NCBI GenBank assembly: GCA_035561515.1
Contig: DATMXP010000018.1
Location: 199,568 to 263,567 of the forward strand
Origin: Terriglobales bacterium
GTDB lineage: Bacteria > Acidobacteriota > Terriglobia > Terriglobales > Acidobacteriaceae
Direction of reading: 5' to 3'
Length of the DNA stretch: 64,000 nucleotides
Below the pieces are notes generated by a model. The model did not search any database, had not been told where the DNA came from, and saw nothing but the letters and a program-made list of their open reading frames with translations. Of the stretch, positions 1 through 8,788 are shown in pieces (within the stretch, counting starts at the first letter, position 1; every line of letters begins with the position of its first letter). The position numbers and the translations under genes were made by a program.

Positions 1-219
1 CAAAACGCCATCATTCCACAGGCAGAACTTGCGCTCCAATCGGCGGAGTCTTCCTACGCCGTCGGAACAGTGGACTTCCTCACCGTCGTAACGAACTTCA
101 CCACGATCAACGGATACCAGATCGACTATTACCGCCAGCTCGCGGATTACGAAACAGCTTTGGCGCGGATCGAGGCGCTGACAGGCGACCTGACGCAGGT
201 CAGCAAGGAGGCAAAGTAA
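1..219 (+). CDS. Outer-membrane efflux protein, C-terminal fragment (CusC/TolC family)
   Basis: The window opens inside this gene; only the last 72 residues are present. The frame reads QNAIIPQAELALQSAE and goes on with a VGTVDFLTVV segment, then a Tyr-rich helix ending in LTGDLTQVSKEAK. This is the usual C-terminal coiled-coil helix of TolC/CusC outer-membrane factors, which form the exit duct of tripartite efflux pumps. The stop codon overlaps the ATG of the next gene (taATG), so it is translationally coupled to the membrane-fusion protein. The assignment rests on the helical pattern and on the CusB/CusA neighbours; the beta-barrel and any lipobox lie upstream of the window. Confidence 0.8.
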   Translation, partial: QNAIIPQAELALQSAESSYAVGTVDFLTVVTNFTTINGYQIDYYRQLADYETALARIEALTGDLTQVSKEAK

Positions 220-1508
220 TGAATAGCAACGTTCGCAAAGTCGTTCGTGTGGCCGCCGTGCTCATTGTCGTCGGAGTTGCCGCAGTGCTCATTTTCGGCC
301 GCGGATTGATCCCATCGAGCGCACAGCCATCCCATGCCGGCCAGGCTTCCACAACAACCGCGCAACACGCAGACAGTCGCAAAGTTCTCTATTGGTACGA
401 CCCGATGCACCCGAACTACCGGTCTGACAAGCCCGGCACTGCTCCCGATTGCGGTATGGATCTGGTGCCGATGTACGAAGGACAGGGTGGTGTCGAGAAC
501 GGGATGATCAAGGTCACTCCCGAAAGGCAGCGTATCCTCGGCATCCGTACAGCACCGGTGGAAGAAAAGGTGGTCACCCGGACCCTGCGTACTTCGGGCC
601 AGGTGGTTCCTGACGAGACGCGAATCGCGCACGTTCACGTAAAAACGCCCGGCTGGATTGAGAATGTGTACGTCGATTTCGTCGGCCAAATGGTGAAGAA
701 GGGACAGCCGCTCTTCACCATCTATAGTCCCGATCTGGTCGCAACCCAGGAAGAATACCTAATCGCCAAGCGAGGCCAGCAACAGCTCGGCTCCTCGTCC
801 TACATGGATGTCGCTCATAACTCCCAGTCGCTGCTCGAATCAGCTCGTCAGCGGCTGGAGCTGTGGGACCTCACTGAGGCCCAGATTCAACGCCTTGATC
901 AGACAGGTCAGGTGAATCGCACCATTACCGTCTATTCGCCCGTTACAGGTTACGTGACCGATCGCAAGGCGTTTCCGCACGTCGCGGTTAATGGTGATTC
1001 CGACATTTACACCATTACCGACCTCTCGCGTGTGTGGGTAACTGCGGACGTCTATGAATCGGAACTGCCTTATGTGAAAGTCGGACAGCCCGCGAACATT
1101 AAGCTGAGTTATGTTCCGGGAAAGACCTTCTCCGGTCGCGTCACGTACAACTATCCAACTCTTGATCCGCAAACACATACGGCCAAGGTGCGCATTGACG
1201 TGCCGAATACCGGCCTGATGCTGAAGCCGAACATGTTCGCCGATGTGGAACTGGAGATCCGCTACGGCAAACATGTGGTGGTGCCCGAGGGCGCTGTATT
1301 GAATAGCGGCACCATGCAAACCGTGTTTGTCGTCCACGACGACGGCAAGTTCGAGCCTCGCCAGGTGAATGTCGGGCCGACGGTGGATGGCCAAACCATC
1401 ATTGAGTTTGGCCTGGAGAAGGGAGAAGCGATCGTCAGTTCCGGCAACTTCCTGCTCGATTCCGAGAGCCGCATGAAATTTGGTTCCGGCGACGAGCACC
1501 AGCACTGA
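219..1508 (+). CDS. cusB: RND efflux periplasmic adaptor subunit, CusB family, with heavy-metal-binding domain
   Basis: 429 residues. The N-terminus has a membrane anchor/signal helix (about residues 10-28). It is followed by a small heavy-metal-binding domain at about 58-86 with the typical YWYDPMHP start and CGMDLVPMY end, as in CusB-linked metal-binding modules. The rest is a membrane-fusion protein: barrel-sandwich hybrid (VHVKTPGWIENVYVDF), a short alpha hairpin, and beta-barrel and membrane-proximal domains (VTADVYESELPYVKVGQPA). It would bridge the inner-membrane RND pump and the outer-membrane factor and receive Cu(I)/Ag(I) in the periplasm. It ends in a His-rich tail (DEHQH). The start overlaps the stop of the upstream efflux gene and the CusA-like gene follows after 11 nt. 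Copper/silver specificity is inferred from family resemblance. Confidence 0.93.
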   Translation: MNSNVRKVVRVAAVLIVVGVAAVLIFGRGLIPSSAQPSHAGQASTTTAQHADSRKVLYWYDPMHPNYRSDKPGTAPDCGMDLVPMYEGQGGVENGMIKVTPERQRILGIRTAPVEEKVVTRTLRTSGQVVPDETRIAHVHVKTPGWIENVYVDFVGQMVKKGQPLFTIYSPDLVATQEEYLIAKRGQQQLGSSSYMDVAHNSQSLLESARQRLELWDLTEAQIQRLDQTGQVNRTITVYSPVTGYVTDRKAFPHVAVNGDSDIYTITDLSRVWVTADVYESELPYVKVGQPANIKLSYVPGKTFSGRVTYNYPTLDPQTHTAKVRIDVPNTGLMLKPNMFADVELEIRYGKHVVVPEGAVLNSGTMQTVFVVHDDGKFEPRQVNVGPTVDGQTIIEFGLEKGEAIVSSGNFLLDSESRMKFGSGDEHQH

Positions 1509-1519
1509 GGAGATGAACA

Positions 1520-4500
1520 ATGATTAACAGAATTATCGAGTTCAGTGCCCACCACAAGTTCTTGGTCCTCATGCTTGTAGCTGTTGCCACGGTGTTGGGC
1601 TGGCACTCCCTGCGCAACACCAAGCTGGATGCTATCCCCGACCTTAGCGATACGCAGGTAATCGTCTTTGCGAAGTGGGACCGCAGCCCCGACATCATCG
1701 AGGACCAGGTCACATACCCAATCACGTCGGCACTTCTGGGAATGCCGAAGGTGAAGGATATCCGCGGCTTCTCCGACTTCGGTTTCTCGTATATCTACAT
1801 TGTCTTCGATGAGGGGACGGATATTTATTGGGCGCGTTCCCGCACGCTTGAATACCTCAATTCCGTCACGCCTCGGCTGCCGAAAGGCGTCAATGTCGAA
1901 CTTGCGAAAGACGCGACTGCCGTTGGGTGGGTATACCAGTACGCACTCGTCGATGAGTCGGGCAAGTACAGCTTGGACCAGATGCGCAGCTACCAGGACT
2001 GGTACCTCCGCTATGCACTTCAATCCGTTCCGGGTGTCGCCGAGGTGGTTCCTGTCGGCGGTTTCGTTCGCGAATATCAGGTCAACATCGACCCCAATCG
2101 CCTGCTCGCCTACAAGATCCCGATCAACATGGTCTCGGAGGCCATCCAGAAGTCGAACAACGAAGTGGGGGCCCGGTTGGTCGAGTTCTCAGGTCGTGAG
2201 TACATGGTGCGCGGCAAGGGATACATCAAGTCGCTCGACGACATCCGCAACATCGTCGTAATGACAAATCCGCAATCGGGCACTCCTGTTCGGGTAAAAG
2301 ATTTGGCGAGCGTGACGTTCGGTCCTGAGATGCGACGCGGTGTTGCGGATCTGGATGGAAAGGGCGAGGTAGTCGGCGGAGTGGTCATCATGCGCTTCGG
2401 AGAGAATGCGGAAAAGGTAATTGAGCGCGTGAAGGCAAAAATCGCCGAAGTCCAACCTTCATTCCCGCCGGGCCTTAAGCTCGTTCCGACGTACGATCGC
2501 TCCGAATTGATCGATCGCTCCATCGACAACCTGACTCACACTCTCATTGAAGAGTTGATCATCGTCAGCCTGGTTATCCTGGTGTTCCTCTGGCATTTCC
2601 CCAGCGCCGCAATCCCGATCATCACGATTCCGATCACGGTGATTCTGGCATTCATCCCGATGCAGCTGTCAGGAATGACGGCCAACATCATGTCGCTGGG
2701 CGGAATCGCCGTTGCTATCGGAGCCATGGTGGACGCCGCAGTCGTTGTCGTCGAGCAGACACACAAAAAACTGGAGCATTGGGAGGCAGAAGGCCGCAAG
2801 GGCGACTACAAGGACGTAGTCGTTTCAGCCGTGAAGGAAGTTGGCGGTCCAAGCTTCTTCGCGCTGCTGGTGATTGCTGTCTCGTTCCTGCCAGTCTTCG
2901 CGCTTGAGGCTCAAGAAGGACGACTCTTCAAGCCACTGGCATTTACGAAAAATTTTGCGATGGCGATCGCGGCTGTTTTGGCTATTACTCTCGATCCAGC
3001 CATGCGCCTTCTCTTCACACACGTGAAGGAGTACAACTTCCGTCCGAAGTGGCTGGCTCGCATTACGAATGCTTTGCTCGTCGGCAAGATTCACACTGAA
3101 GAGAACCATCCCATCAGCCGGCCATTAATGAAGTTGTACCACCCGGTCGTCGAGTTTGTATTGGAGTGGCGTTGGTTGACAATCGCCGCTGCCATTCTCC
3201 TGATGGTCGCTACAATCCCCGTATTTAACAAGCTCGGCTCAGAGTTCATGCCTCCGCTCGATGAAGGCACCTTGCTCTACATGCCGACAACGCTGCCTGG
3301 CATCTCCGTTTCGGAAGCCACCCGGATCCTTCAGCAGCAAGACAAGGCGCTCAGTAGCTTCCCGGAAGTCGAGCGGGTCTTTGGTAAGGCTGGTCGCGCT
3401 GAAAGCGCTACGGACCCGGCGCCTTACTCGATGATGGAAACTACGATTGTCCTAAAGCCGCACGATCAGTGGCCGAAGCGCAAGCGCTGGTATTCCGATC
3501 ACGCTCCAGAGTGGACGCAGCGTATTCTTCGCCGTTTTTGGCCTGATCACAAGACCACCGACGAACTGATCTACGGTCCGGGTGGCTTGAACGAAGCAGT
3601 CACGTTTCCCGGTGTCGCGAACGCCTGGACGATGCCGATCAAAGCACGTATCGACATGCTGACGACTGGCATCCGGACACCGGTCGGTATCAAAGTACTT
3701 GGCTCTGATCTCAAGGAAATCGAGAAAATTGGCCGGGACATCGAGCAGGCACTGAAAGATGTTCCTGGAACGGCGAGCGTCTTTGCCGAGCGCACGACTG
3801 GCGGCTACTTCCTGGACTTCGATCTCAAGCGCGATCAACTGGCTCGGTATGGGTTGTCGGTCGATGACGCGCAGATGGTCTTGATTTCCGCCGTCGGCGG
3901 AGAACCCGTCACCACAACGATTGAGGGCCGCGAACGCTACCCGGTGAATGTCCGATACTTCCGCGACTACCGCAGCGACATTCAGACACTGGAGCGCGTC
4001 CTCGTCACTACTCCTGGAGGCGCACAAATACCCCTCGGCCAGATTGCGACCATTTCGATGAAGACGGGTCCGGGCATGATTCGCGACGAGAATGGTCGTC
4101 TCAGCGGCTATGTCTATGTCGATGTTTCAGGCCGCGACGTCGGCAGCTACGTCGATGAGGCACGCCGAATCGTCTCTGACAAAGTGAAGGTGCCCACCGG
4201 ATACCAACTCACCTGGAGCGGACAGTTCGAGTCAATGCAACGCGTGAAGGAGCGCCTGAAACTCGTGCTGCCGATCACGTTGTTCATCGTCTTTCTGCTG
4301 CTCTACGCCAATACGGGATCAGCAGTAAAGACCAGCATCATCCTGCTCGCTGTCCCATTCTCGGCCATTGGTGCGGTCTGGCTGATGTACTGGCTTGGTT
4401 ACAACATGAGTGTCGCAGTCTGGGTGGGGCTGATTGCTCTTCTTGGCGTCGATGCCGAGACTGCAGTCTTCATGCTGCTGTATCTCGATCTCGCTTACAA

Positions 4501-4822
4501 AGACGCTCGCAATAAAGGTCGCCTGAACAGTTGGGACGATCTCCGCGAAGCAATCGTACATGGCGCAGTGAAGCGCCTGCGTCCGAAAGTTATGACTGTA
4601 GCCTGCATGCTGTTTGGACTGCTACCAATCATGTGGTCCAACGGCGCAGGTGCTGACGTGATGAAACGAATCGCAGCCCCCATGATCGGCGGCATCGTAA
4701 CCAGCTTCATCATGGAACTGATTGTCTATCCACCAGTTTTTGCAATCTGGAAGTGGAACTGGGAAGTAAAACCCGCGCTCGCATGCAAAGTGCAGGCGCA
4801 GGAACTGGTACATGCGGAATAA
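1520..4822 (+). CDS. cusA: Heavy-metal efflux RND transporter, CusA/CzcA family
   Basis: 1100 residues, the usual length for the HME subfamily of RND proton-driven pumps. It has the duplicated layout of a TM helix, a large periplasmic loop and a TM bundle. The relay segment in TM4 reads GAMVDAAVVVVEQ, and its Asp is residue 405, the same number as the proton-relay Asp known in E. coli CusA. The second-half signature EFMPPLDEGTLLYMPTTLPG (around residue 575) carries Met residues in the region that binds Cu(I)/Ag(I) in CusA. The C-terminal bundle contains GVDAETAVFMLLYLDLAY, another typical HME stretch. It is the inner-membrane motor of the tripartite pump with the two preceding genes. Monovalent-metal export is likely; divalent-metal export (Czc-type) is the alternative. 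Confidence 0.95.
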   Translation: MINRIIEFSAHHKFLVLMLVAVATVLGWHSLRNTKLDAIPDLSDTQVIVFAKWDRSPDIIEDQVTYPITSALLGMPKVKDIRGFSDFGFSYIYIVFDEGTDIYWARSRTLEYLNSVTPRLPKGVNVELAKDATAVGWVYQYALVDESGKYSLDQMRSYQDWYLRYALQSVPGVAEVVPVGGFVREYQVNIDPNRLLAYKIPINMVSEAIQKSNNEVGARLVEFSGREYMVRGKGYIKSLDDIRNIVVMTNPQSGTPVRVKDLASVTFGPEMRRGVADLDGKGEVVGGVVIMRFGENAEKVIERVKAKIAEVQPSFPPGLKLVPTYDRSELIDRSIDNLTHTLIEELIIVSLVILVFLWHFPSAAIPIITIPITVILAFIPMQLSGMTANIMSLGGIAVAIGAMVDAAVVVVEQTHKKLEHWEAEGRKGDYKDVVVSAVKEVGGPSFFALLVIAVSFLPVFALEAQEGRLFKPLAFTKNFAMAIAAVLAITLDPAMRLLFTHVKEYNFRPKWLARITNALLVGKIHTEENHPISRPLMKLYHPVVEFVLEWRWLTIAAAILLMVATIPVFNKLGSEFMPPLDEGTLLYMPTTLPGISVSEATRILQQQDKALSSFPEVERVFGKAGRAESATDPAPYSMMETTIVLKPHDQWPKRKRWYSDHAPEWTQRILRRFWPDHKTTDELIYGPGGLNEAVTFPGVANAWTMPIKARIDMLTTGIRTPVGIKVLGSDLKEIEKIGRDIEQALKDVPGTASVFAERTTGGYFLDFDLKRDQLARYGLSVDDAQMVLISAVGGEPVTTTIEGRERYPVNVRYFRDYRSDIQTLERVLVTTPGGAQIPLGQIATISMKTGPGMIRDENGRLSGYVYVDVSGRDVGSYVDEARRIVSDKVKVPTGYQLTWSGQFESMQRVKERLKLVLPITLFIVFLLLYANTGSAVKTSIILLAVPFSAIGAVWLMYWLGYNMSVAVWVGLIALLGVDAETAVFMLLYLDLAYKDARNKGRLNSWDDLREAIVHGAVKRLRPKVMTVACMLFGLLPIMWSNGAGADVMKRIAAPMIGGIVTSFIMELIVYPPVFAIWKWNWEVKPALACKVQAQELVHAE

Positions 4823-4847
4823 CAATAAGAATGAACGGAGCCAAGCA

Positions 4848-5168
4848 ATGAGAATGAATATATTCGTGACACCCGCCCTCGTAATCGCATTCACACTCTC
4901 CGCGTTCGGCGCGCAGACTAAGTTGACCGGCGTTCTCACCGACGATATGTGCACGAAGAAGCACATGATGCCCGGCAAACCCAACGGGGACTGCGTGCGG
5001 GAGTGCATCAAGCATGGCGCAAAGTACGTAATCGTTTCAGATGGAAAAGCAATTCCGGTCCAAGGAAAGGAAGACCAACTCAGTGGCCTGGCTGGGAAGA
5101 AGGTGATTGTATCCGGTGAGTTGAAGGGAAAAACCCTTGTGGTTACAGCCGTCGAACCGCAACCGTAG
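4848..5168 (+). CDS. Small secreted protein of unknown function in the efflux operon
   Basis: 106 residues from the ATG at 4848, chosen because a purine-rich site (ACGGAG) lies about 8 nt upstream and the protein then begins with a clean signal peptide (MRMNIFVTPALVIAFTLSAFGA). An upstream in-frame start at 4812 would overlap cusA and bury the signal. The mature part is about 85 residues with a TGVLTDDMC start, a CVRECIKHGAKYV segment and a C-terminal beta-rich end (KVIVSGELKGKTLVVTAVEP). The Cys pairs and CxxxC spacing could form a disulfide or bind metal. Small exported proteins of this look (possibly the DUF5818 type) are common in acidobacteria. Position suggests a periplasmic accessory to metal efflux, which is inference only. 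Confidence 0.7.
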   Translation: MRMNIFVTPALVIAFTLSAFGAQTKLTGVLTDDMCTKKHMMPGKPNGDCVRECIKHGAKYVIVSDGKAIPVQGKEDQLSGLAGKKVIVSGELKGKTLVVTAVEPQP

Positions 5169-5228
5169 GGAACTGATGGGCGTGGGCCGTCCACGATCTG
5201 CGGCCCCGCCAATGTCAGCGCAAGAGAT

Positions 5229-5259
5229 TACTCGGGGCGAGTTCGCTTCGCCCCGAGTA
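5229..5259. terminator. Bidirectional Rho-independent-type terminator
   Basis: A perfect 12-bp inverted repeat (TACTCGGGGCGA / TCGCCCCGAGTA) with a 7-nt loop sits between the convergent ends of the efflux operon (stop at 5168) and the diheme cytochrome gene (stop at 5271). There is no long T-tract on either side, so efficiency is uncertain, but the placement fits termination from both directions. Confidence 0.8.
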
Positions 5260-5270
5260 TCTGTCACGCA

Positions 5271-6659
5271 TCACTGTTCGTCTTCATTCGGCAACGATTT
5301 CAAATATTCCACCAAATCCAATTTGTCCTGCGCCGACAATCCCAAGCTCATGCATTTGTCGTAATGGTCTACAACCGCGTTTAAAGTCGCGAACCTACCG
5401 TCGTGATAGAACCCTCCTTTCTGATGTGTCCATAGCCCATTGAGTGGCGCAGTCCGGTATCCGCGGTCCGGTGCACGATCCGCCTGGAAGCTATCGACGC
5501 AAACGTCGCTTGGTTTGTGAAGATTCCAACCGGGCTCCGTCCAGATCGGCTCCACGTGGCAGGTGCTGCATTGGCCTTTACCGCTGAAGACCTTGTCACC
5601 GCGCTCCGCAGCAGTTTTGTCAAAGCTGCCGTCCGGAGGTGCGGGCGCAGGAATTGCCAATTGATACTGGTGCAGAGCAGGCAATTTGGATGTTATGAGA
5701 TCAGGATTGTTTCTAACGTGGCCAAAGCCATTTGCCGCAGCAATCGGGAACTGCGTCGCATTATCAAGTCGTGGATCGAAAAAGGTGCCCTTGCCATGCA
5801 TCTCCAGGTTCGCAACGAAAGCGTTCCAGTGCGTCACCGAACCCCAGCCAGTCCATGTGTGGAGGTTCACGCCAGCCAATCCAAAAGCGGGCGGAATCAG
5901 TGTGGCGGCGGACACGTTCGTGCCGGTCACTACCCCGTTCGATACCTGCTGCGGATTGAACGCTTTTCCGTCCATTAAAAGGCCAGCATCGAACTTTCCC
6001 GGTCCCCAACTGTTCAGCACCGCACGAACCGTAGCGACATCGGTTTTAAGGAGATCGGCAACCGGCTGCAAGTTGGGAGCTGCCGCAACAATCGCACCAA
6101 CGTTCAGGTCACGGTTGGCCCATCCATCCAGTCGATGGCCAATGCCGGGAGCCATCGAATTGTCCACAGTGGAGTGACACATTGCACACTGAATCCCCGT
6201 GGACTTCAGAGAGCCATCGGCATTGAAGATTCCTGTGACGCCAATCACCGCGTTCAGTTTCAACAAAGCGAGGGTGACAGCCGGATCATCGACATCTACC
6301 TGGCCCTTCTTTAGTTGTTGCTGGAGTGCTTCAGGGAGAGCGTCGACATCAACTTTCAGGCCGAGCGCCAATGCTGTGCGCGGACTTACGCCCGAGCCAA
6401 TTCCTCCAAACCGGGCACCTTCAATCGCTTTATGCAGTTGAAGCGTATCTCCCCAAAACTCTTCATCTCCAAAAGTATCGAAGCGAAACGTTTCACGGCC
6501 TTCCGTAATGGCGGATTGGACATTCGCCAGAATCGCGCGGTCGAATTCATTTAAGTGCTGATTATGCCGAGGTGATGAAGCGACAGGTTGTTTCCCAACA
6601 AAGACGACGGCGCAGCAAATTGCGAGCGCAACGGTGTAGACGATTCCAGTACGTGACAT
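5271..6659 (-). CDS. Diheme c-type cytochrome, cytochrome c peroxidase/MauG-like
   Basis: 462 residues with an N-terminal signal peptide (about residues 5-28), so periplasmic. Two heme-c motifs are visible: CAMCH at about 158-162 and CSTCH at about 364-368. The C-terminal half has the typical peroxidase-family tail: RGYRTAPLNGLWTHQKGGFYHDGRF followed by LVEYLKSLP, where the HDGRF motif follows a Gly-rich turn. The first ~130 residues before heme 1 are longer than in classical CcpA enzymes. It could be a peroxidase, a MauG-type oxidase or simply an electron carrier; the sequence does not decide. It is monocistronic, convergent with the metal-efflux operon and divergent from a sensor kinase across a 354-bp gap rich in palindromes. 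Confidence 0.85.
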   Translation of the reverse strand: MSRTGIVYTVALAICCAVVFVGKQPVASSPRHNQHLNEFDRAILANVQSAITEGRETFRFDTFGDEEFWGDTLQLHKAIEGARFGGIGSGVSPRTALALGLKVDVDALPEALQQQLKKGQVDVDDPAVTLALLKLNAVIGVTGIFNADGSLKSTGIQCAMCHSTVDNSMAPGIGHRLDGWANRDLNVGAIVAAAPNLQPVADLLKTDVATVRAVLNSWGPGKFDAGLLMDGKAFNPQQVSNGVVTGTNVSAATLIPPAFGLAGVNLHTWTGWGSVTHWNAFVANLEMHGKGTFFDPRLDNATQFPIAAANGFGHVRNNPDLITSKLPALHQYQLAIPAPAPPDGSFDKTAAERGDKVFSGKGQCSTCHVEPIWTEPGWNLHKPSDVCVDSFQADRAPDRGYRTAPLNGLWTHQKGGFYHDGRFATLNAVVDHYDKCMSLGLSAQDKLDLVEYLKSLPNEDEQ

Positions 6660-6809
6660 TGGATCGCTCCTCTCACCGCAACGGAGGGTCTACGAGCCGG
6701 ATAGGTTACAAACTCAAACGAAAAAACTTTATCGTGAAATTTAGCGTAACCAATTGCGGGCATTCACGCTCTTTGTATCGACTGCAACTCCGCAATCTGT
6801 GTGGAAAGG

Positions 6810-6827
6810 CGATATTCTTTAATATCG
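6810..6827. promoter_or_regulatory. Perfect inverted repeat CGATATT-CTTT-AATATCG
   Basis: Seven-base arms around a 4-nt centre form an 18-bp palindrome in the divergent region. It resembles a dimeric repressor or activator operator more than a terminator, because the arms are AT-rich and no transcript ends here. The binding protein is unknown. Confidence 0.45.
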
Positions 6828-6858
6828 TCCGGTCGTGCCCACTGCGTACAAATGGCGA

Positions 6859-6877
6859 ATTGTAAACAGTTTGCAAT
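6859..6877. promoter_or_regulatory. Near-perfect palindrome ATTGTAAAC-A-GTTTGCAAT
   Basis: Nine-base arms with one mismatch around a single central base, flanked by a further GCGAA...TTCGC pair. The odd-centred 19-bp symmetry is typical of operators bound by dimeric helix-turn-helix proteins. It lies about 140 bp upstream of the sensor kinase and about 200 bp upstream of the cytochrome gene. Confidence 0.45.
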
Positions 6878-7013
6878 TTATTCGCATAAAAGTCCTTCGC
6901 AGTTGCCCAAAGCTGTCAAATACCCGTAATCTCTAAGACATTCCTATGTCCCGTCCAGCTGCTGGGCTATCCAGATGCGCTATTACATCAACGTGAACAA
7001 CTAGGCGGCGCAC

Positions 7014-8774
7014 GTGCGACTTCGTCTGCAAAGCCAACTCGTGATCGTCATGATTGCCGTTCTTTCCGTGCTGACGATTGTGAGCCTGCTTGTCCTGCGG
7101 CACAGCGTTCAAACGGAAGTGAGACGGCAGACGCTGGATGCTGTCGCGAGCTCTGTTCATGCTTTCGACCGGCTTCAAGAGCAGCAATTTGCAAGCCTCC
7201 TCAGAACGGCGTCCATGATGGCGGAGCTACCGACACTCAAGGCGGTGTTGGCAACGAAGCATCCGACTACGATCCAGGATGCCTCTGCTGAATTTTGGAA
7301 ACTCTCGGGCACGGATCTGCTCATTCTCGGCGATACAGCCGGCGTACCGATGGCGGTCCACGCATCGGTAGCGAATCTTGGCACTGAGTCGGCGAATCGG
7401 ATTCTGGCAGTCCGCAGCGCTGAAGAGCCGGAATCATGGTGGTACGACGAAAGCGGGCTTTACAGGATTGTGAGCCAGCAGGTAACGGCAGGATCGGGCA
7501 AAGACCAGCAGGCATTGGGAACAATTGTCCTTGGATTGCGAATCAATGATGCAGTCGCGCAGGAAATCGGCAGGCTTACTGGCACGGAAGTGGTGCTCGG
7601 CGTCGGTGACTCCATTTTGGCTACGACGCTGTCATCTTCAGATCGGGCTGGCTTGAAGGATGTTTTGCGAAATCAGTCCGGCGAGCGGGATTCAGTTCCG
7701 CGCGAAATCAGGATCGGAAATAGGCGATTCGAAACAGCGTCCATTGTTTTGCAAACCGGCTCCAAGGCAACGGTGCGCTGTTATATGCTCATTCCGCTGG
7801 AAGAGACGTACGCGTTTCTCTCGCGACTGAACATTACCATCCTCGTGCTTGCATTAATGGTTGCCCTGCTGGGTGCGGCTCTTCTGCGTGTCATATCCAG
7901 TGCGATCACCCGCCCCTTGGAAAAGCTGGTCGCGGCGGTGAAGGCGTTGGCGAGTGGCGACCCTAACTACAGGGTGGAACTCAAAGGCAGCGTTGAGGTA
8001 AAGGAGTTGGGTTCTGCCTTCGTTTCCATGCGAAGGGATCTTGTGGAGTCTCAGCAGAGGCAGATCGAAGCGGAAAGGCTCGCGGCACTGGGAAGAGCGG
8101 CGGGTTCTATCTCCCACGACCTTCGGCATCATCTGGCTGCACTCGTGGCTAACGCCGAGTTCCTCCACGATTCAAAAGGGCCGGATTCTGACCGTGACGA
8201 CCTTTACCGCGAGATTCAACGTGCTTCCGACCAGATGACCGTGCTGATCGATTCTTTAGTTGAAATTTCGCGCGAACGCAGCACCTTGTCCCTTGCTGAA
8301 GATGAACTCCAGCAAATTGTGGTGCGCGCGCGGGACTCGCTAAAAGCGAATCCAGACTTTCGGCAGCAGCAGATCGACATCACTTCTTCGTGCGATACGC
8401 GAGGTATGTTTGATGCGCAGAAGCTTCAGAGAGCGTTCTTCAATCTTCTACTTAATGCCTATGAAGCGACATCGGCCAAGTCGGGAATGGTTTCCGTCGA
8501 CATCAAAAGCGTGGGAGACACGCTAGAGTGTCGGATCACGGACAACGGCCATGGCATTCCAGACGCAGTGAAGGTGTCGATGTTTGAACCGTTCGTGAGT
8601 GCCGGAAAAAATAATGGCACTGGGCTGGGCCTGACCATCGCGACGAAAATCATAAGAGATCACTCGGGCGAGGTCGTGCTGGAGAGCACCTCCTCAGAAG
8701 GCACAACCTTTCTGGTTCGTCTTCCACGTAGGTCTGCGCCCGAAAGAACGGCTCCCGCCAGCGCAGTTATGTAG
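7014..8774 (+). CDS. Membrane sensor histidine kinase (sensor domain-HAMP-HisKA-HATPase), orphan
   Basis: 586 residues from a GTG start with AGGCGG upstream. TM1 is at about 8-28 (LVIVMIAVLSVLTIVSLLVL). A periplasmic sensor of about 230 residues follows, then TM2 near 262-288, a HAMP linker, and a HisKA dimerisation helix with the phospho-acceptor His near residue 367 in SISHDLRHHLAAL. The C-terminal ATPase carries an N-box (LLLNAYEAT), G1 (DNGHGIPD) and G2 (GTGLGL). The extracytoplasmic part looks like a CACHE-type ligand domain by length and pattern, but I cannot confirm the fold. No response regulator is adjacent, so the kinase is an orphan. It is co-transcribed with the porin 14 nt downstream. 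Confidence 0.92.
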   Translation: MRLRLQSQLVIVMIAVLSVLTIVSLLVLRHSVQTEVRRQTLDAVASSVHAFDRLQEQQFASLLRTASMMAELPTLKAVLATKHPTTIQDASAEFWKLSGTDLLILGDTAGVPMAVHASVANLGTESANRILAVRSAEEPESWWYDESGLYRIVSQQVTAGSGKDQQALGTIVLGLRINDAVAQEIGRLTGTEVVLGVGDSILATTLSSSDRAGLKDVLRNQSGERDSVPREIRIGNRRFETASIVLQTGSKATVRCYMLIPLEETYAFLSRLNITILVLALMVALLGAALLRVISSAITRPLEKLVAAVKALASGDPNYRVELKGSVEVKELGSAFVSMRRDLVESQQRQIEAERLAALGRAAGSISHDLRHHLAALVANAEFLHDSKGPDSDRDDLYREIQRASDQMTVLIDSLVEISRERSTLSLAEDELQQIVVRARDSLKANPDFRQQQIDITSSCDTRGMFDAQKLQRAFFNLLLNAYEATSAKSGMVSVDIKSVGDTLECRITDNGHGIPDAVKVSMFEPFVSAGKNNGTGLGLTIATKIIRDHSGEVVLESTSSEGTTFLVRLPRRSAPERTAPASAVM

Positions 8775-8788
8775 AACAAGGAGTTTGT

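Larger units (their letters stand above)
6660..7013. other. 354-bp divergent intergenic region with two palindromes
   Basis: No convincing coding sequence. It lies between the divergent starts of the diheme cytochrome (minus) and the sensor kinase (plus) and is AT-rich relative to its neighbours. It holds two inverted repeats listed separately (6810-6827 and 6859-6877) and must carry the promoters of both genes. I could not assign -35/-10 pairs with confidence. Confidence 0.6.
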
